64,000 bases of DNA from Thermofilaceae archaeon (GCA_025057995.1 JANXEW010000002.1:1-64000), one strand, 5' to 3'; positions 35,472 through 44,543 are shown, numbered from the stretch's first letter. Numbers and translations are program-made. Notes: generated from the letters alone by a model not told the origin.

Positions 35472-37163
35472 GTGGTGGAGCTAAAAAAGAAAGAGAAGTG
35501 GATGGTCTTCTCGGCGTGGCCCTACGTCAATGCTGTTCCCCACTTAGGTAACCTCATAGGATCTGTTCTCTCAGCAGATATAGCAGCTAGGTTCCTGAGG
35601 ATGAAAGGCGCTGATGTAATTTTTGCAAGCGGTTCCGATCAGCATGGTACGCCGATAGAGGTTGAAGCGGTAAAGCGGGGAATGAATCCAAAAGAGATGG
35701 CAGATGAAATGCACATTAGAGTTAAAGATTTATTTGCTAAATGGAATATCTCATTCGACATATATACCAAGACTGATAATCCTACCCATATACACTTTGT
35801 AAGAGATTTCTTCATGAACGTTTATGAAAACGGCTATGTGTTTAGCGACGTCATTCAAACACTATACTGTCCTATTGATAACATATACCTTCCCGATCGA
35901 TTTGTTGAAGGGACTTGTCCATACTGTAGTTACCCCAGAGCCAGGGGCGACCAATGTGACAACTGTGGTAGGTTACTTGATCCCCTGCAGTTGATAGAAC
36001 CTCGTTGTTTTCTTTGTGGTTCAAGGCCGGTGATTAAGGAGAGTAGGCACTGGTTTTTTGATTTGCCTAAATTATCTAAGAAATTAGAAGAATATATCTT
36101 AAATAATCCTAACCTACCTGATAACGCTAAAAATATGAGCCTACAGATGATTTCAGAAGGCTTACGAGCTCGCCCTCTAACTAGAGATAACAAGTGGGGG
36201 ATTCCTTCACCTTTCCCCGGGGCTGAAAACAAAACAATTTACGTCTGGATGGAAGCTGTACTCGGTTATATTTCTGCGGTAAAGGAATACTTCGAAAAAT
36301 TAGGTGAACCAGATAAGTGGAGAGAGTATTGGTTCGATAAGGAAACGAAAAGCGTTTATTTCATCGGAAAGGACAACATACCGTTTCACACAGTGATCCT
36401 CCCAGCGTTGCTTATAGCCTCGGGAGAGGGTTATATTCTACCTTGGACTGTGGCCTCCACGGAATACTTACTCTTTGAGGGAGAAAAATTCTCGAAAAGT
36501 AGAGGAATTGGAATCTGGATAGACGAAGCACTAGAGCTACTTCCAGTCGACTACTGGCGTTTCGTACTAGTATGGACCCGACCGGAGGTTCGAGACACGA
36601 ACTTCACATGGAAGGGACTGCAGGAGATAGTTAATGCCCAGCTTAACGATACGATTGGTAACTTCGTACACAGGACGTTGATTCTCGTGAAGAGGAAGTT
36701 TGATAACGTAATTCCCGATCCTGGTGAACTGCGCGAGCGTGACATTGCTGTCTTAAACACAGCATGGTCGAAGGTAAATGAGGCCGAAAAAGAGATGATG
36801 GAATTTCGTTTTAAACGCGCCCTCGCGTCTATAGTCGACATCGCCGGGCTTGGGAACGCCTACCTGAACGAGACGCGTCCTTGGGATGAGAGCCACTTAG
36901 AGGCTGCAAAAACTCTTTTCACAGCGTGTAGCCTAGTTAAAACGCTAGCCATCACATTAGCGCCTGTGATGCCGGAAAGCTCTCAGAAGATATGGAAACT
37001 TCTAGGCTATAGTGGGAATATTGAGGACGTCGGATGGGATGAAGCATTAAAACCAATTCGGCCTTTGCTGAGGATAGAGGAACCTCAGCCAATATTCAGG
37101 AAAATCAGCGACGAAGAGCTCGAAAGTATACAGGCCAAGCTTTCGGCTTTAAGATTAAGATAG
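35472..37163 (+). CDS. metG: Methionyl-tRNA synthetase
   Basis: Class Ia synthetase, 563 residues. HIGH-like PHLGNLIG (about 24-31), KFSKSRG (about 338-344) and a double zinc knuckle (CPYC...CDNC and CFLCG) are present. There is no C-terminal beta-type tRNA-binding domain, as in many archaea where it is a separate gene. GTG start at 35472, with a second GTG one codon later; promoter-like GGCTTAAAAG about 35 bases upstream. Convergent with the methylthiotransferase gene. Confidence 0.96.
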   Translation: MVELKKKEKWMVFSAWPYVNAVPHLGNLIGSVLSADIAARFLRMKGADVIFASGSDQHGTPIEVEAVKRGMNPKEMADEMHIRVKDLFAKWNISFDIYTKTDNPTHIHFVRDFFMNVYENGYVFSDVIQTLYCPIDNIYLPDRFVEGTCPYCSYPRARGDQCDNCGRLLDPLQLIEPRCFLCGSRPVIKESRHWFFDLPKLSKKLEEYILNNPNLPDNAKNMSLQMISEGLRARPLTRDNKWGIPSPFPGAENKTIYVWMEAVLGYISAVKEYFEKLGEPDKWREYWFDKETKSVYFIGKDNIPFHTVILPALLIASGEGYILPWTVASTEYLLFEGEKFSKSRGIGIWIDEALELLPVDYWRFVLVWTRPEVRDTNFTWKGLQEIVNAQLNDTIGNFVHRTLILVKRKFDNVIPDPGELRERDIAVLNTAWSKVNEAEKEMMEFRFKRALASIVDIAGLGNAYLNETRPWDESHLEAAKTLFTACSLVKTLAITLAPVMPESSQKIWKLLGYSGNIEDVGWDEALKPIRPLLRIEEPQPIFRKISDEELESIQAKLSALRLR

Positions 37164-37192
37164 ACGTATAGACTTCATATTTTTCAGATTAA

Positions 37193-38458
37193 TTAATTGA
37201 CAGGTTCTCCTACTAAATATAAAGGTGAAGAATTAGCAATTTTAACTTCTATCAATTCACCAGGTTTAAAGAGCGCTGGTATTATAACTGGTTTATAGTT
37301 GTTAGTTCTAGCGATCATTGTTCCCTTCTTCTTTTCATCTTCTGTAACTAAAACTTCAATAATTTTACCTACATACTTGGAATTTACCTCAGAAGCGACG
37401 CTTAATGATGCATCAACTAGTAGTTTAGAACGTTTCTTCTTTTCGGGTTCAGATACCGTATTCCCAGCGAGATAGGCGTGTGTGAAGGGTCTGAAAGTGT
37501 ACCGGGCGACATGAACTTTATCAAACTTAAGTTCTCTCACTATTTGAAGGCTCTTCGTAAAGGCTTCCCAACTTTCGCCAGGGTATCCCACTATGATATC
37601 TGTAGCCACGGATACTTCCTTGAGTCCGGTTCTAAAGAACATAATGAGGTCCTTGTACTCAGACGATGTATATTTCCTGCCCATAAGCTTTAGTACTTCA
37701 TCGTCGCCTGATTGTAGCGGTAGATGCAAGTACTTGTATACCCTTTTATCTTTCATTAGCTCAAGGAGATCGCGTGTAATGTTTTTAACCATCCACGGTT
37801 CCATCATACCAAGCCTGATCATGTATTCACCATCAACTTCTGTAAGTATAGCCTTGAGCAAATCCGTTAGCTTTACGCCTTTATCGACCCCATAAGTTGC
37901 CACATCTTGCCCGGTTAGGAATATTTCCTTCGCACCCTTTTTTACGGCATCTGATACTAGATTGACCACAAGGTAAGGATCGAGGCTAACCAAGTTCTTT
38001 CGAACTATGGGTTCCACACAGAAACCGCATGAGCCTAAGCAGCCGACCTGGATAGGCAGAATATATCTGACGCCTCCCCTGTGTTTATATGCATGTATCT
38101 CTAGCTTATACGTGCGTACTAACTGCAAATCCTCTCCCTTAAGAAAGCGATGTAAGTCATCTAGGCTGGAAGGATCGATAAGAGATGCTTGAGGAGCAGC
38201 TTCTAGGATGGAGTAGGGACGAACGTTAACTAGGCATCCGGTGACTGCTACTCGTTTTCCTCTCGAGCTTATTTGCCTTACTCTAGCCAGGATCTTGCGT
38301 TCAGTTTCAGCTCTTACGGCACAAGTGTTGATGACTACGATATCGGCATCCTCTAACGTTGCAGCTAACGTGGTATGTTGAAGTATTATCTGCTTGATAT
38401 ACTCCGTTAAGGCTCTATTCAGCCAACACCCGTAATGTTCAACGTAGACTTTTTGCAT
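37193..38458 (-). CDS. tRNA t6A methylthiotransferase (MtaB/CDKAL1-like)
   Basis: Radical SAM enzyme that adds a methylthio group to t6A37 of tRNA. 421 residues: an N-terminal UPF0004 domain with three conserved cysteines (C11, C46, C80 in YGCWLNRA, NTCAVR and GCLVN), radical SAM motif C-x3-C-x2-C (QVGCLGSCGFC, about 139-146), and a C-terminal TRAM domain. The archaeal/eukaryotic e-MtaB subgroup is most likely. ATG 38458. Confidence 0.93.
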   Translation of the reverse strand: MQKVYVEHYGCWLNRALTEYIKQIILQHTTLAATLEDADIVVINTCAVRAETERKILARVRQISSRGKRVAVTGCLVNVRPYSILEAAPQASLIDPSSLDDLHRFLKGEDLQLVRTYKLEIHAYKHRGGVRYILPIQVGCLGSCGFCVEPIVRKNLVSLDPYLVVNLVSDAVKKGAKEIFLTGQDVATYGVDKGVKLTDLLKAILTEVDGEYMIRLGMMEPWMVKNITRDLLELMKDKRVYKYLHLPLQSGDDEVLKLMGRKYTSSEYKDLIMFFRTGLKEVSVATDIIVGYPGESWEAFTKSLQIVRELKFDKVHVARYTFRPFTHAYLAGNTVSEPEKKKRSKLLVDASLSVASEVNSKYVGKIIEVLVTEDEKKKGTMIARTNNYKPVIIPALFKPGELIEVKIANSSPLYLVGEPVN

Positions 38459-38559
38459 AAGCCATTCCTCTACATCCCTAACAACTGGTGCTTTAAAGTA
38501 GAGCTAACCCTATTGCGAAGGGTATAAAAGAAGTAGCTGCTCAGCCAGCCGAAGCGTAT

Positions 38560-40140
38560 ATGAAGGCTGTAGTACCGTTGGCGGCTATAGTGATTCTAGT
38601 CTCACTTACATGCGCAACAGTACAAGGAGAAAATAATATTGTCGTTAAAGCTCGCTTAGACCCTCCTTTTGTGATTGAGGAGATGACGATAAAGGTAAGC
38701 GAATCTGTTCGAACCTTAACTTTTAATACTAGTCTCTTCACAGATGCTATAGACTATTTCTTCGCCGTTGCGGGCGGTAGAGTATACCGCGGAATCAAAA
38801 ACGATACAACGTTAAGTTTTCAGTTTGAAACTCCAGTTAACGAAGCAAAGGTTTGGATTGTAGTGCGTGCACTAAGCACAGAGGGTCCTTTAACCTCGTT
38901 GACTATGCCCATTACCTTAGTACCGTATGAAGTAAGAGAATGCAACACTAGTTTCCTGCTCTATGATCTTCCCGCTCAACCAGAAATAACCTATTCCCCA
39001 TTCAATCTAAGCTCTGGCTATGATGAAATCTTCAAAAATTTCTTACAAGGTAATAGCTCTGGACGAGCTGGCGAAGCCAGAAATATCACCCTTACCCTAA
39101 CGGGAGCAAGGTTGTCACCAGCTGTGTTAAACCTTACTCGAACAGTGATTCTTGAAGCTAGATCTATAAAACTAATAGATAATTATACGTTTATAGGCTT
39201 GTCCGGTTACAGTACAGCAGACCTTTTTTTCACTTACACCGTTCCTTTGGAATTAGCGAATATTAGAGGACTAACCGGTCCCTATCCTCCCACTCAATAT
39301 ACCGCGGAAAAACTGGGCAATTCAACTGTTCTCAAGATATCGATGTTAGCACCACCCTACCAGAGGGGGGATTCAGCCTATCTTCAATTAGAATTCTTTT
39401 ATCAGAATGGAAATATCGGCGATCGCTACAAGTTACCAATCTTTACGGGCGTAGGACGTTATCTTCAATCGCTTAGGATAATTGTTAAAGTCCGAGGTGA
39501 GATAACCGGTATAGGATCTTTAGAGGGTCGACAAGAGGGGGAGTATAAGGTATACGAAATGGGTACATTCAAGCTAGTAGGCGTTGAAGTAGATCCGATC
39601 GTAGAGGTTGAAGCTAGCTTAGTACCCCATCGTCAGTTCGTATCTATCCTTGGGGCTGTAGCTCTAACTTGCATCGTAGCGGCAAGCTACCTTCTTGTCC
39701 TCAGGCGGAAGAAAGGAGAGGTTCAACCGCTGGTCGAGGAGGTGGAACTGGTTTCCAGTGAACTGAGCAATACGTTAGCGGAAAGACTTTCTAACGTGGA
39801 AGCTATGCTCGAGGCCTGGGAAAGGTTCAGCTCAGGAAGACTAAGCAGGCAAGCCTATCGGCAACTGTCGTCAAGAATAAGAAAACGAGAAATTGAATTG
39901 AAGAAATTAAGCAGAGATCTATCAAAAGATGGTAACATTACTAACATTATTGAAGAAATTGATAAAATAATTCAACAAATTGAGAAGAATATATTAGAAA
40001 TGGAAGATATTCATAGAAATATCGAGCGTGGATTAATACCTAAAAAGGAAGGTAAAGCTAAAATTAATTCCATAGAGCGAACTATAAAAGAATTGAGAAA
40101 TGAACTAGAAGAACTAATAAATAGATTAAGTAGTTCCTAA
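38560..40140 (+). CDS. Membrane-anchored extracytoplasmic protein with cytoplasmic coiled coil
   Basis: Not recognised. 526 residues: a signal peptide (PLAAIVILVSLTCATVQG), an extracytoplasmic beta-rich domain with several N-x-S/T sites (to about 360), a TM helix (SILGAVALTCIVAASYLLVL, about 366-385), and about 130 cytoplasmic residues forming charged helices and coiled coil (IIEEIDKIIQQIEKNILEME). The layout suggests a link between the envelope and an intracellular partner. TATA-like GGGTATAAAAG about 30 bases upstream of ATG. Confidence 0.75.
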   Translation: MKAVVPLAAIVILVSLTCATVQGENNIVVKARLDPPFVIEEMTIKVSESVRTLTFNTSLFTDAIDYFFAVAGGRVYRGIKNDTTLSFQFETPVNEAKVWIVVRALSTEGPLTSLTMPITLVPYEVRECNTSFLLYDLPAQPEITYSPFNLSSGYDEIFKNFLQGNSSGRAGEARNITLTLTGARLSPAVLNLTRTVILEARSIKLIDNYTFIGLSGYSTADLFFTYTVPLELANIRGLTGPYPPTQYTAEKLGNSTVLKISMLAPPYQRGDSAYLQLEFFYQNGNIGDRYKLPIFTGVGRYLQSLRIIVKVRGEITGIGSLEGRQEGEYKVYEMGTFKLVGVEVDPIVEVEASLVPHRQFVSILGAVALTCIVAASYLLVLRRKKGEVQPLVEEVELVSSELSNTLAERLSNVEAMLEAWERFSSGRLSRQAYRQLSSRIRKREIELKKLSRDLSKDGNITNIIEEIDKIIQQIEKNILEMEDIHRNIERGLIPKKEGKAKINSIERTIKELRNELEELINRLSSS

Positions 40141-40152
40141 ACAAAATAGTTT

Positions 40153-40175
40153 AAATACATCATAACTATGTATTT
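40153..40175. terminator. Inverted repeat between convergent transcription units
   Basis: AAATACAT (40153-40160) and ATGTATTT (40168-40175) are perfect inverted arms around a seven-base loop, followed by T-rich sequence. It lies between the convergent membrane-protein gene and tRNA-Leu, so it may help end transcription from either side. Intrinsic hairpin terminators are not firmly established in archaea. Confidence 0.35.
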
Positions 40176-40191
40176 ATTTCAACAAAAGTAG

Positions 40192-40301
40192 TGCGGGGGC
40201 CGGGATTCGAACCCGGGCAGGCCTTCGCCAGCGGAGCCTCAGTTTGAGCCCAGCCTAAAAGAGCTGGACCACCCCCTTTGACCTAGCTCGGGCACCCCCG
40301 C
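40192..40301 (-). tRNA. tRNA-Leu (GAG) with non-canonical intron
   Basis: Acceptor GCGGGGG/CCCCCGC, discriminator A, no encoded CCA, and a long class II variable arm (TGGCGAAGGCCTGC). The only fold I found that restores a full anticodon arm removes about 25 bases between positions 30 and 31. This leaves GTGG-A on the 5' side pairing with T-CCGC, and loop CTGAGGC with anticodon GAG. The removed stretch contains a CCAGC/GCTGG hairpin. A TATA element (AAAATTTATATTTGG) lies upstream on the minus strand. Confidence 0.87.
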
Positions 40302-40351
40302 TCTGAAAAGGGAGCTAATGTACCAAATATAAATTTTGATGCTTGCCTTTA

Positions 40352-41815
40352 CTAGGGCTTCTTTGGTAAGCCTGAGGACACGAAGCTCGTTGCAATTTTT
40401 CTCAATGTATTTATTGGGTCCCTTAGTATGTCATCTTTATTCTCTCTAATCATTTTAAGAGTATTAAAGGCTATACTTTCATACTTTAAGATTGTATTTT
40501 CAGAAAGATTATCGCTTTGTTTCCTTAATTCCTCAAGATCCAGAACATCCACCTCTCCCCCCTCTCTCCATATAACATCCACACAAGCATCAAGATACCA
40601 TAACGCGTTGGGGGGATGTGGTTCTACAGGAGAGTTTACATTAATGTAAATACCTTTTAACTTACCATGACGATTAAAGTAGACATGGGGAATTATATTT
40701 GATAAAAATACAATTATGCTAAGGGCGGTATCCCCTTTCTCTTTTGGTATATCCAATCCATTGTACACTCCTTCCCCCGTTATTTTTCTGGTTAATTTTA
40801 TCGTAAAAGGGTTGGTTGATAAGACTTCGCTCTCTCCTTCGATCACGATAGTCGTTCCATCAATTTTCTCATGTATTAACTTTAAGTACTTATTTCTAGA
40901 AACGTCGGTTTCGATTATCTTGAGAAGGTTTTCTGAAGCGCACTCCATATCGCAGCAATGATAACTATTCTCGAGAAAATCTACTAGAGGGGAATACTTG
41001 TCACCGCAAGTTTTCAGTAAATGATGATATCTAATTGTTGGAACCTGTCTAGCTCTAACATTATCAAGAAGGAGCTTATCATCTAAGGATAGAGGAATGA
41101 AGGCGAGAAGCTCACCAGGGCTCAGCTTTTTAGGCTCTGTTGCGTTCTGAGCTATTTCTTTAACGGAGCGGGCTTTATCCTTAAGGTTTTGAAGCTCTTC
41201 TAGAAGTTCGTTAAGATCGCTCCAGCGTGCCGAACTTCGCCATTTTACACCCCATCCCTCTAGACCAGCTCTCATGGCAATTGAAAGCAGAAGCTCTCTC
41301 CTCATGTCCCTAATGTGTTCGCTTACATCATGAGCTTGACCTTCGACTATCCTAGCGTGGTTTCCTACAACAGCTGCCCCTTTCCGCAGCACAGGTACGC
41401 GGTTACGGTAAGCAACTACGTGGGCAATCACTATGTCTCCAGGTCTTGCCCTATCTTCGTAAATGCCTACTTGCCCTCCCGGTAGCTCTACAATCCCCTC
41501 TCTCAAAACCTTACAGGCATACGTAGCATACAACTCGTAAGGCATTGGATGACAAGGAGATGACTGAAGGGTTTTCTTAAGCACTTCCAAAATCTTAAGC
41601 ACTATATCTCTCTCACCGATTACAACTAATCCCTTGAGATCATCCCTATCCTTTATAGTGGCTAAAGCAATGCCTTTTTCATCCACAATTTCTCCGAAAC
41701 GTTCTTTCAGCGTTTGGCTCGCATCAACGACTTTTATCCCATTATCGATTAGTAACCGCGTCAAGGCCGTTGAGTAAATGCCACGTACTCTTACTCCTTT
41801 GCTTAGCACAGACAA
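40352..41815 (-). CDS. FAU-1-type ribonuclease (RNase E/G-like, DUF402)
   Basis: 487 residues. The start VRVRGIYSTALTRLLID and AHVVAYRNRVPVLRKGAAVVGNHARIVEG form an S1-like N-terminal region of the archaeal FAU-1 family (AU-rich RNA binding, RNase E/G-like). The C-terminal DUF402-like part contains YNGLDIPKEKGD and VYFNRHGKLKGIYINVNSPVE with the typical acidic pairs (LDACVDVIWREGGEVDVLDLEEL). Likely involved in rRNA or mRNA processing. TTG start at 41815, with GTG two codons later as an alternative. Confidence 0.85.
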   Translation of the reverse strand: MSVLSKGVRVRGIYSTALTRLLIDNGIKVVDASQTLKERFGEIVDEKGIALATIKDRDDLKGLVVIGERDIVLKILEVLKKTLQSSPCHPMPYELYATYACKVLREGIVELPGGQVGIYEDRARPGDIVIAHVVAYRNRVPVLRKGAAVVGNHARIVEGQAHDVSEHIRDMRRELLLSIAMRAGLEGWGVKWRSSARWSDLNELLEELQNLKDKARSVKEIAQNATEPKKLSPGELLAFIPLSLDDKLLLDNVRARQVPTIRYHHLLKTCGDKYSPLVDFLENSYHCCDMECASENLLKIIETDVSRNKYLKLIHEKIDGTTIVIEGESEVLSTNPFTIKLTRKITGEGVYNGLDIPKEKGDTALSIIVFLSNIIPHVYFNRHGKLKGIYINVNSPVEPHPPNALWYLDACVDVIWREGGEVDVLDLEELRKQSDNLSENTILKYESIAFNTLKMIRENKDDILRDPINTLRKIATSFVSSGLPKKP

Positions 41816-41964
41816 GCGTCTTGATTAGATCACTTGAAATTTACGGATCATCTAATTGAAATAATTTTACGCTCTGCACTTTTGTGCGGAGGCGGGCTTC
41901 TATAGGGTTTAGGATATCACTAAACGTTTATACGTAACTGGTTTCCTCCTCTTGTGGTGATGCC

Positions 41965-42222
41965 ATGGGCGAAGTCACACAGTTAAAACAGGCGGTAGAT
42001 CTCCTTAGGAAGTTAGCGGAGGATAAAGGTGTGCCACGAAACATAAGGAAACTGGCATCAGAGTCAATTGTAGTGCTAAACGACTCTCGTTTTTCGGTGG
42101 GGCTGCGTGCAGCAAATGTGATCTCCAAGTTAGATGAGGCTTCGCTGGATCCAAATGCTCCGTTATTCGCAAGAACTTTAATATGGCAAATAATAGCCCT
42201 CTTAGAGCAGTTACGAGATTAG
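41965..42222 (+). CDS. UPF0147 family protein
   Basis: 85 residues, all helical: LRKLAEDKGVPRNIRKLASESIVVL, then SVGLRAANVISKLDEASLDPNAPLFARTLIWQIIALLE. This matches the archaeal UPF0147 family of unknown function. A promoter-like ACGTTTATACG lies about 40 bases upstream. Its end overlaps the rimI start by 40 bases, so the two are translationally linked. Confidence 0.9.
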   Translation: MGEVTQLKQAVDLLRKLAEDKGVPRNIRKLASESIVVLNDSRFSVGLRAANVISKLDEASLDPNAPLFARTLIWQIIALLEQLRD

Positions 42223-42656
42223 AAATTAGAGAAGCAAGCAGTAGCGACTTGGAAAAAATATACGAAATCGAGAAACTGTGTTTTGGTAGCTATGCTTATG
42301 ATCGCCAGCTTCTTCAGATGTATCTGTATCTGTCGCCGGATACATTTTTGGTTGTAGAAGATACGGGAATAATAGTTGGCTATATAATTGGATTGCTAAA
42401 GAAATGGGGGGAGGCTCACATAATTTCTCTAGCGGTACATCCTAGCTATAGAAGAAGAGGCGCGGCGACGGTTCTTATGAAAACTCTTCTAGAAAAATTC
42501 AGAATAAAAGGTGCCAAAAGTGTGCGTTTGGAGGTTAGAATTAGTAATATCCCTGCTATTAAATTATATGAAAAATTGGGTTTTAAGGTTGCAGGCTATA
42601 TTAAAAACTATTACCCAGATGGAGAAGATGCTTACTTAATGGTGATACAGTTGTGA
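42183..42656 (+). CDS. rimI: N-terminal protein acetyltransferase RimI-like (GNAT)
   Basis: 157 residues, GNAT fold. IIGLLKKWGEAHIISLAVHPSYRRRGAATVLM gives the acetyl-CoA loop R-R-x-G-A (about 96-101), and SNIPAIKLYEKLGFKVAGYIKNYYPDGEDAYLM is the RimI C-terminal signature. Probably the archaeal N-alpha-acetyltransferase. Overlaps UPF0147 upstream; its stop overlaps the following ATG (TGATG). Confidence 0.93.
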   Translation: MANNSPLRAVTRLEIREASSSDLEKIYEIEKLCFGSYAYDRQLLQMYLYLSPDTFLVVEDTGIIVGYIIGLLKKWGEAHIISLAVHPSYRRRGAATVLMKTLLEKFRIKGAKSVRLEVRISNIPAIKLYEKLGFKVAGYIKNYYPDGEDAYLMVIQL

Positions 42657-43669
42657 TGCGTGTGAAAAGACTGTATACGGGAAACGTAGTATATGGAAGT
42701 CTTCCTGAGGGTTGTAAACTATGTTTGCGAGGTTTGAAAAGTGTTGTTTTCGTTACAGGTATTTGTCCTAGAAGTTGTTTCTACTGTCCTATCAATAATG
42801 AAAAGAAAGGAAGAGATGTTATCTACGTTAACGAGAAACCAGTAGACGACATTAGTAAAATAGTAGTAGAGGTTGCTTTATCCGGTTCACGGGGTATAGG
42901 GCTCACGGGTGGAGATCCGTTATTCAAGCTTGATAGGTTAATCGCGATAGTAAAGACTGTTAAAAAGGTCTTTGGTCCAAAATTTCATGTCCATCTTTAT
43001 ACCACTGGAAAAAACTTGACCCTTAATACTCTCGAATTGCTAGAATCTTTGAACATAGATGAGTTACGTATTCATCCAGACCCTTCAGATATGGAAAGGA
43101 TACTTAATTTAATAGAGAACTACAACAAAGATACACTTAAGATAGGGTTTGAAATACCAATATTCCCAAATAATTTAAATAATTTAATAAACTTAATAGA
43201 TAAAATATCTAGATATAGAAATGTAAATTTCATTAATGTAAATGAACTGGAATTTTCGGAGAGTAATAGTGCTGAGTTGAAAGCCAGGGGTTACAGCATA
43301 TCTGATGATTGGAAAACCGCCGAGGGTAGTCACACAACAGCTATCCAGTTTTTACATGAGATCGAGTTGCGTTCTCCCAAGCTAAACGTGCACTATTGTC
43401 CAGCAAATAGCAAGGACAATTACCAAGTAAGGCTCAGATGGTATCGAAGAGGTATCTTGACAGCGAGATCTCACGAAATCGTTAGTGATGAGGGTACTAT
43501 ACTGAAAGCCATCATATCAGAGACTTGCGAGAGGATCCCAAGCACGCTGGTTGTAAAAGGGCATATAGGATCTGAAACCTCACTGGTTTTAGCGGAAAGC
43601 TATGGAGCAGAATATAGACTAGTGGAGGAACTCCCGGATTATAAGCGTACACTTCTAAACATTTTGTGA
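42656..43669 (+). CDS. Radical SAM protein, COG2108-like
   Basis: 337 residues. CPRSCFYCP (C-x3-C-x2-C, about 39-46) binds the SAM cluster, and the N-terminus has an extra pair GCKLCLRG. LTGGDPLFKLDRL and FHVHLYTTGKN follow as in activating-enzyme-like radical SAM proteins of COG2108. The substrate is unknown. The C-terminal part (about 260-337) is a separate small domain. ATG overlaps the rimI stop. A long inverted repeat begins at its stop codon. Confidence 0.85.
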   Translation: MRVKRLYTGNVVYGSLPEGCKLCLRGLKSVVFVTGICPRSCFYCPINNEKKGRDVIYVNEKPVDDISKIVVEVALSGSRGIGLTGGDPLFKLDRLIAIVKTVKKVFGPKFHVHLYTTGKNLTLNTLELLESLNIDELRIHPDPSDMERILNLIENYNKDTLKIGFEIPIFPNNLNNLINLIDKISRYRNVNFINVNELEFSESNSAELKARGYSISDDWKTAEGSHTTAIQFLHEIELRSPKLNVHYCPANSKDNYQVRLRWYRRGILTARSHEIVSDEGTILKAIISETCERIPSTLVVKGHIGSETSLVLAESYGAEYRLVEELPDYKRTLLNIL

Positions 43670-43723
43670 TATTTGTGAAAATACACATATATCTTCTGTG
43701 TTTTTGAGAATTTTCACAAATAT
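43669..43723. repeat. Long inverted repeat directly after COG2108 gene
   Basis: Perfect 14-base arms ATATTTGTGAAAAT (43669-43682) and ATTTTCACAAATAT (43710-43723). Nested inside is an ACACA/TGTGT pair (43683-43687, 43697-43701). The left arm starts at the last base of the stop codon. It may be a 3'-end hairpin for RNA stability or termination, or an operator. No copy was noticed elsewhere in the window. Confidence 0.7.
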
Positions 43724-43884
43724 AATTGATATTTTCTCTGATTCATAGATTTTCTAGAAACATTATGGACCTAATTATTGCATTTTATCAATTAATAGAT
43801 GTCACAGCTATGGATTCAGTTCAACTTTCAATATTGCAGTGAACTTATATACGGGATATTAACATACATATTCGGTGGGAAAAA

Positions 43885-44061
43885 ATGTCCGAATGGTATG
43901 CTTTTGACGTAAAGGCCAGAAAAAGAGTGCGCATTAAGAACCCTGAGTTCAAACAACTCAAAAACGGTCGATGGGCAGTAACCGGGATTAGCGAGGAAAC
44001 AGGGATTAAAGTCTTCAGATTCCTTAGCAAGGAGGAGGTAGAGAAACACATTAAAAAGTAA
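43885..44061 (+). CDS. DUF5679-like small protein lacking its cysteines
   Basis: 58 residues, read directly from the sequence. The order FDVKARKRVRIKNPEFKQLKNGRWAV, then ETGIKVFRFL, follows DUF5679 zinc-ribbon proteins (YCVKCxxKxxMxNPxxVxxKNGRxAxxGxCPxCGTKMFRI). Every cysteine has been replaced: there is none in the protein. A basic C-terminal helix (SKEEVEKHIKK) is added. A GGTGGGA ribosome binding site and a TATA-like CTTATATACG support expression. Function unknown. Confidence 0.75.
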   Translation: MSEWYAFDVKARKRVRIKNPEFKQLKNGRWAVTGISEETGIKVFRFLSKEEVEKHIKK

Positions 44062-44165
44062 CTAGTGTAATCATTTATCCCTTTTTCTTTATTTCCGTGT
44101 CTACCTGTAAAACCGAGTTATATACAATAAACGTTTAAAACCTCAATTTCCTCGCTGATTGTTGT

Positions 44166-44543
44166 ATGGCTAGTGAGGAAGATATCTTGAAAAGAAGACT
44201 TTTGTTAGATATGCAACGAAGAATGTTAGCTAAACAAGCTAAATTGGAAATTAGAAAACAGCCTGATTATTTTACCGCATTTATAGAAAACTTGAGTGAG
44301 GATGGAAAACAAATGTATAACAAGGCTGTTGAACAATATCCATCTTTAGCTCCTAAAATAGCAGAAGCAATAGGTAAGCTTTACATGGAAGGAAAGATAC
44401 AAGGAACACTGGACGCCGAGGCCGTCTACGGTTTATTTCAGGAAATGGGGTATCCCATTCGAATAGAGACACGAATAGTATATAAAAAGAAAGGCGAAAT
44501 AAAAAGCATAAGTGAACTTTTAAAAGAATCCAAAGAAGATTAA
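44166..44543 (+). CDS. Small charged helical protein, possibly PDCD5-like
   Basis: 125 residues. A basic N-terminal helix (ILKRRLLLDMQRRMLAKQAKLEIRK) is followed by a helical core, LSEDGKQMYNKAVEQYPSLAPKIAEAIGKLYMEGKIQG, and a C-terminal lysine-rich segment. The core rhythm recalls the PDCD5/MTH1615 DNA-binding family (LxPEARxRLxxVxLxKPExAExVExxLIxLxQxGxI), but the match is loose. Promoter-like AAACGTTTAAAAC upstream of ATG 44166. Confidence 0.6.
   Translation: MASEEDILKRRLLLDMQRRMLAKQAKLEIRKQPDYFTAFIENLSEDGKQMYNKAVEQYPSLAPKIAEAIGKLYMEGKIQGTLDAEAVYGLFQEMGYPIRIETRIVYKKKGEIKSISELLKESKED

Noticed and set aside
40192-40301. tRNA-Leu with anticodon CAA or UAG
   Set aside because: TCAAA and TTAG occur in the gene, but neither can be placed in a seven-base loop with a paired five-base stem; GAG with a 30/31 intron fits.
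42656-43669. Second radical SAM gene as an H-cluster maturase
   Set aside because: Sequence fits COG2108, with an N-terminal GCKLC pair, rather than HydE or HydG.
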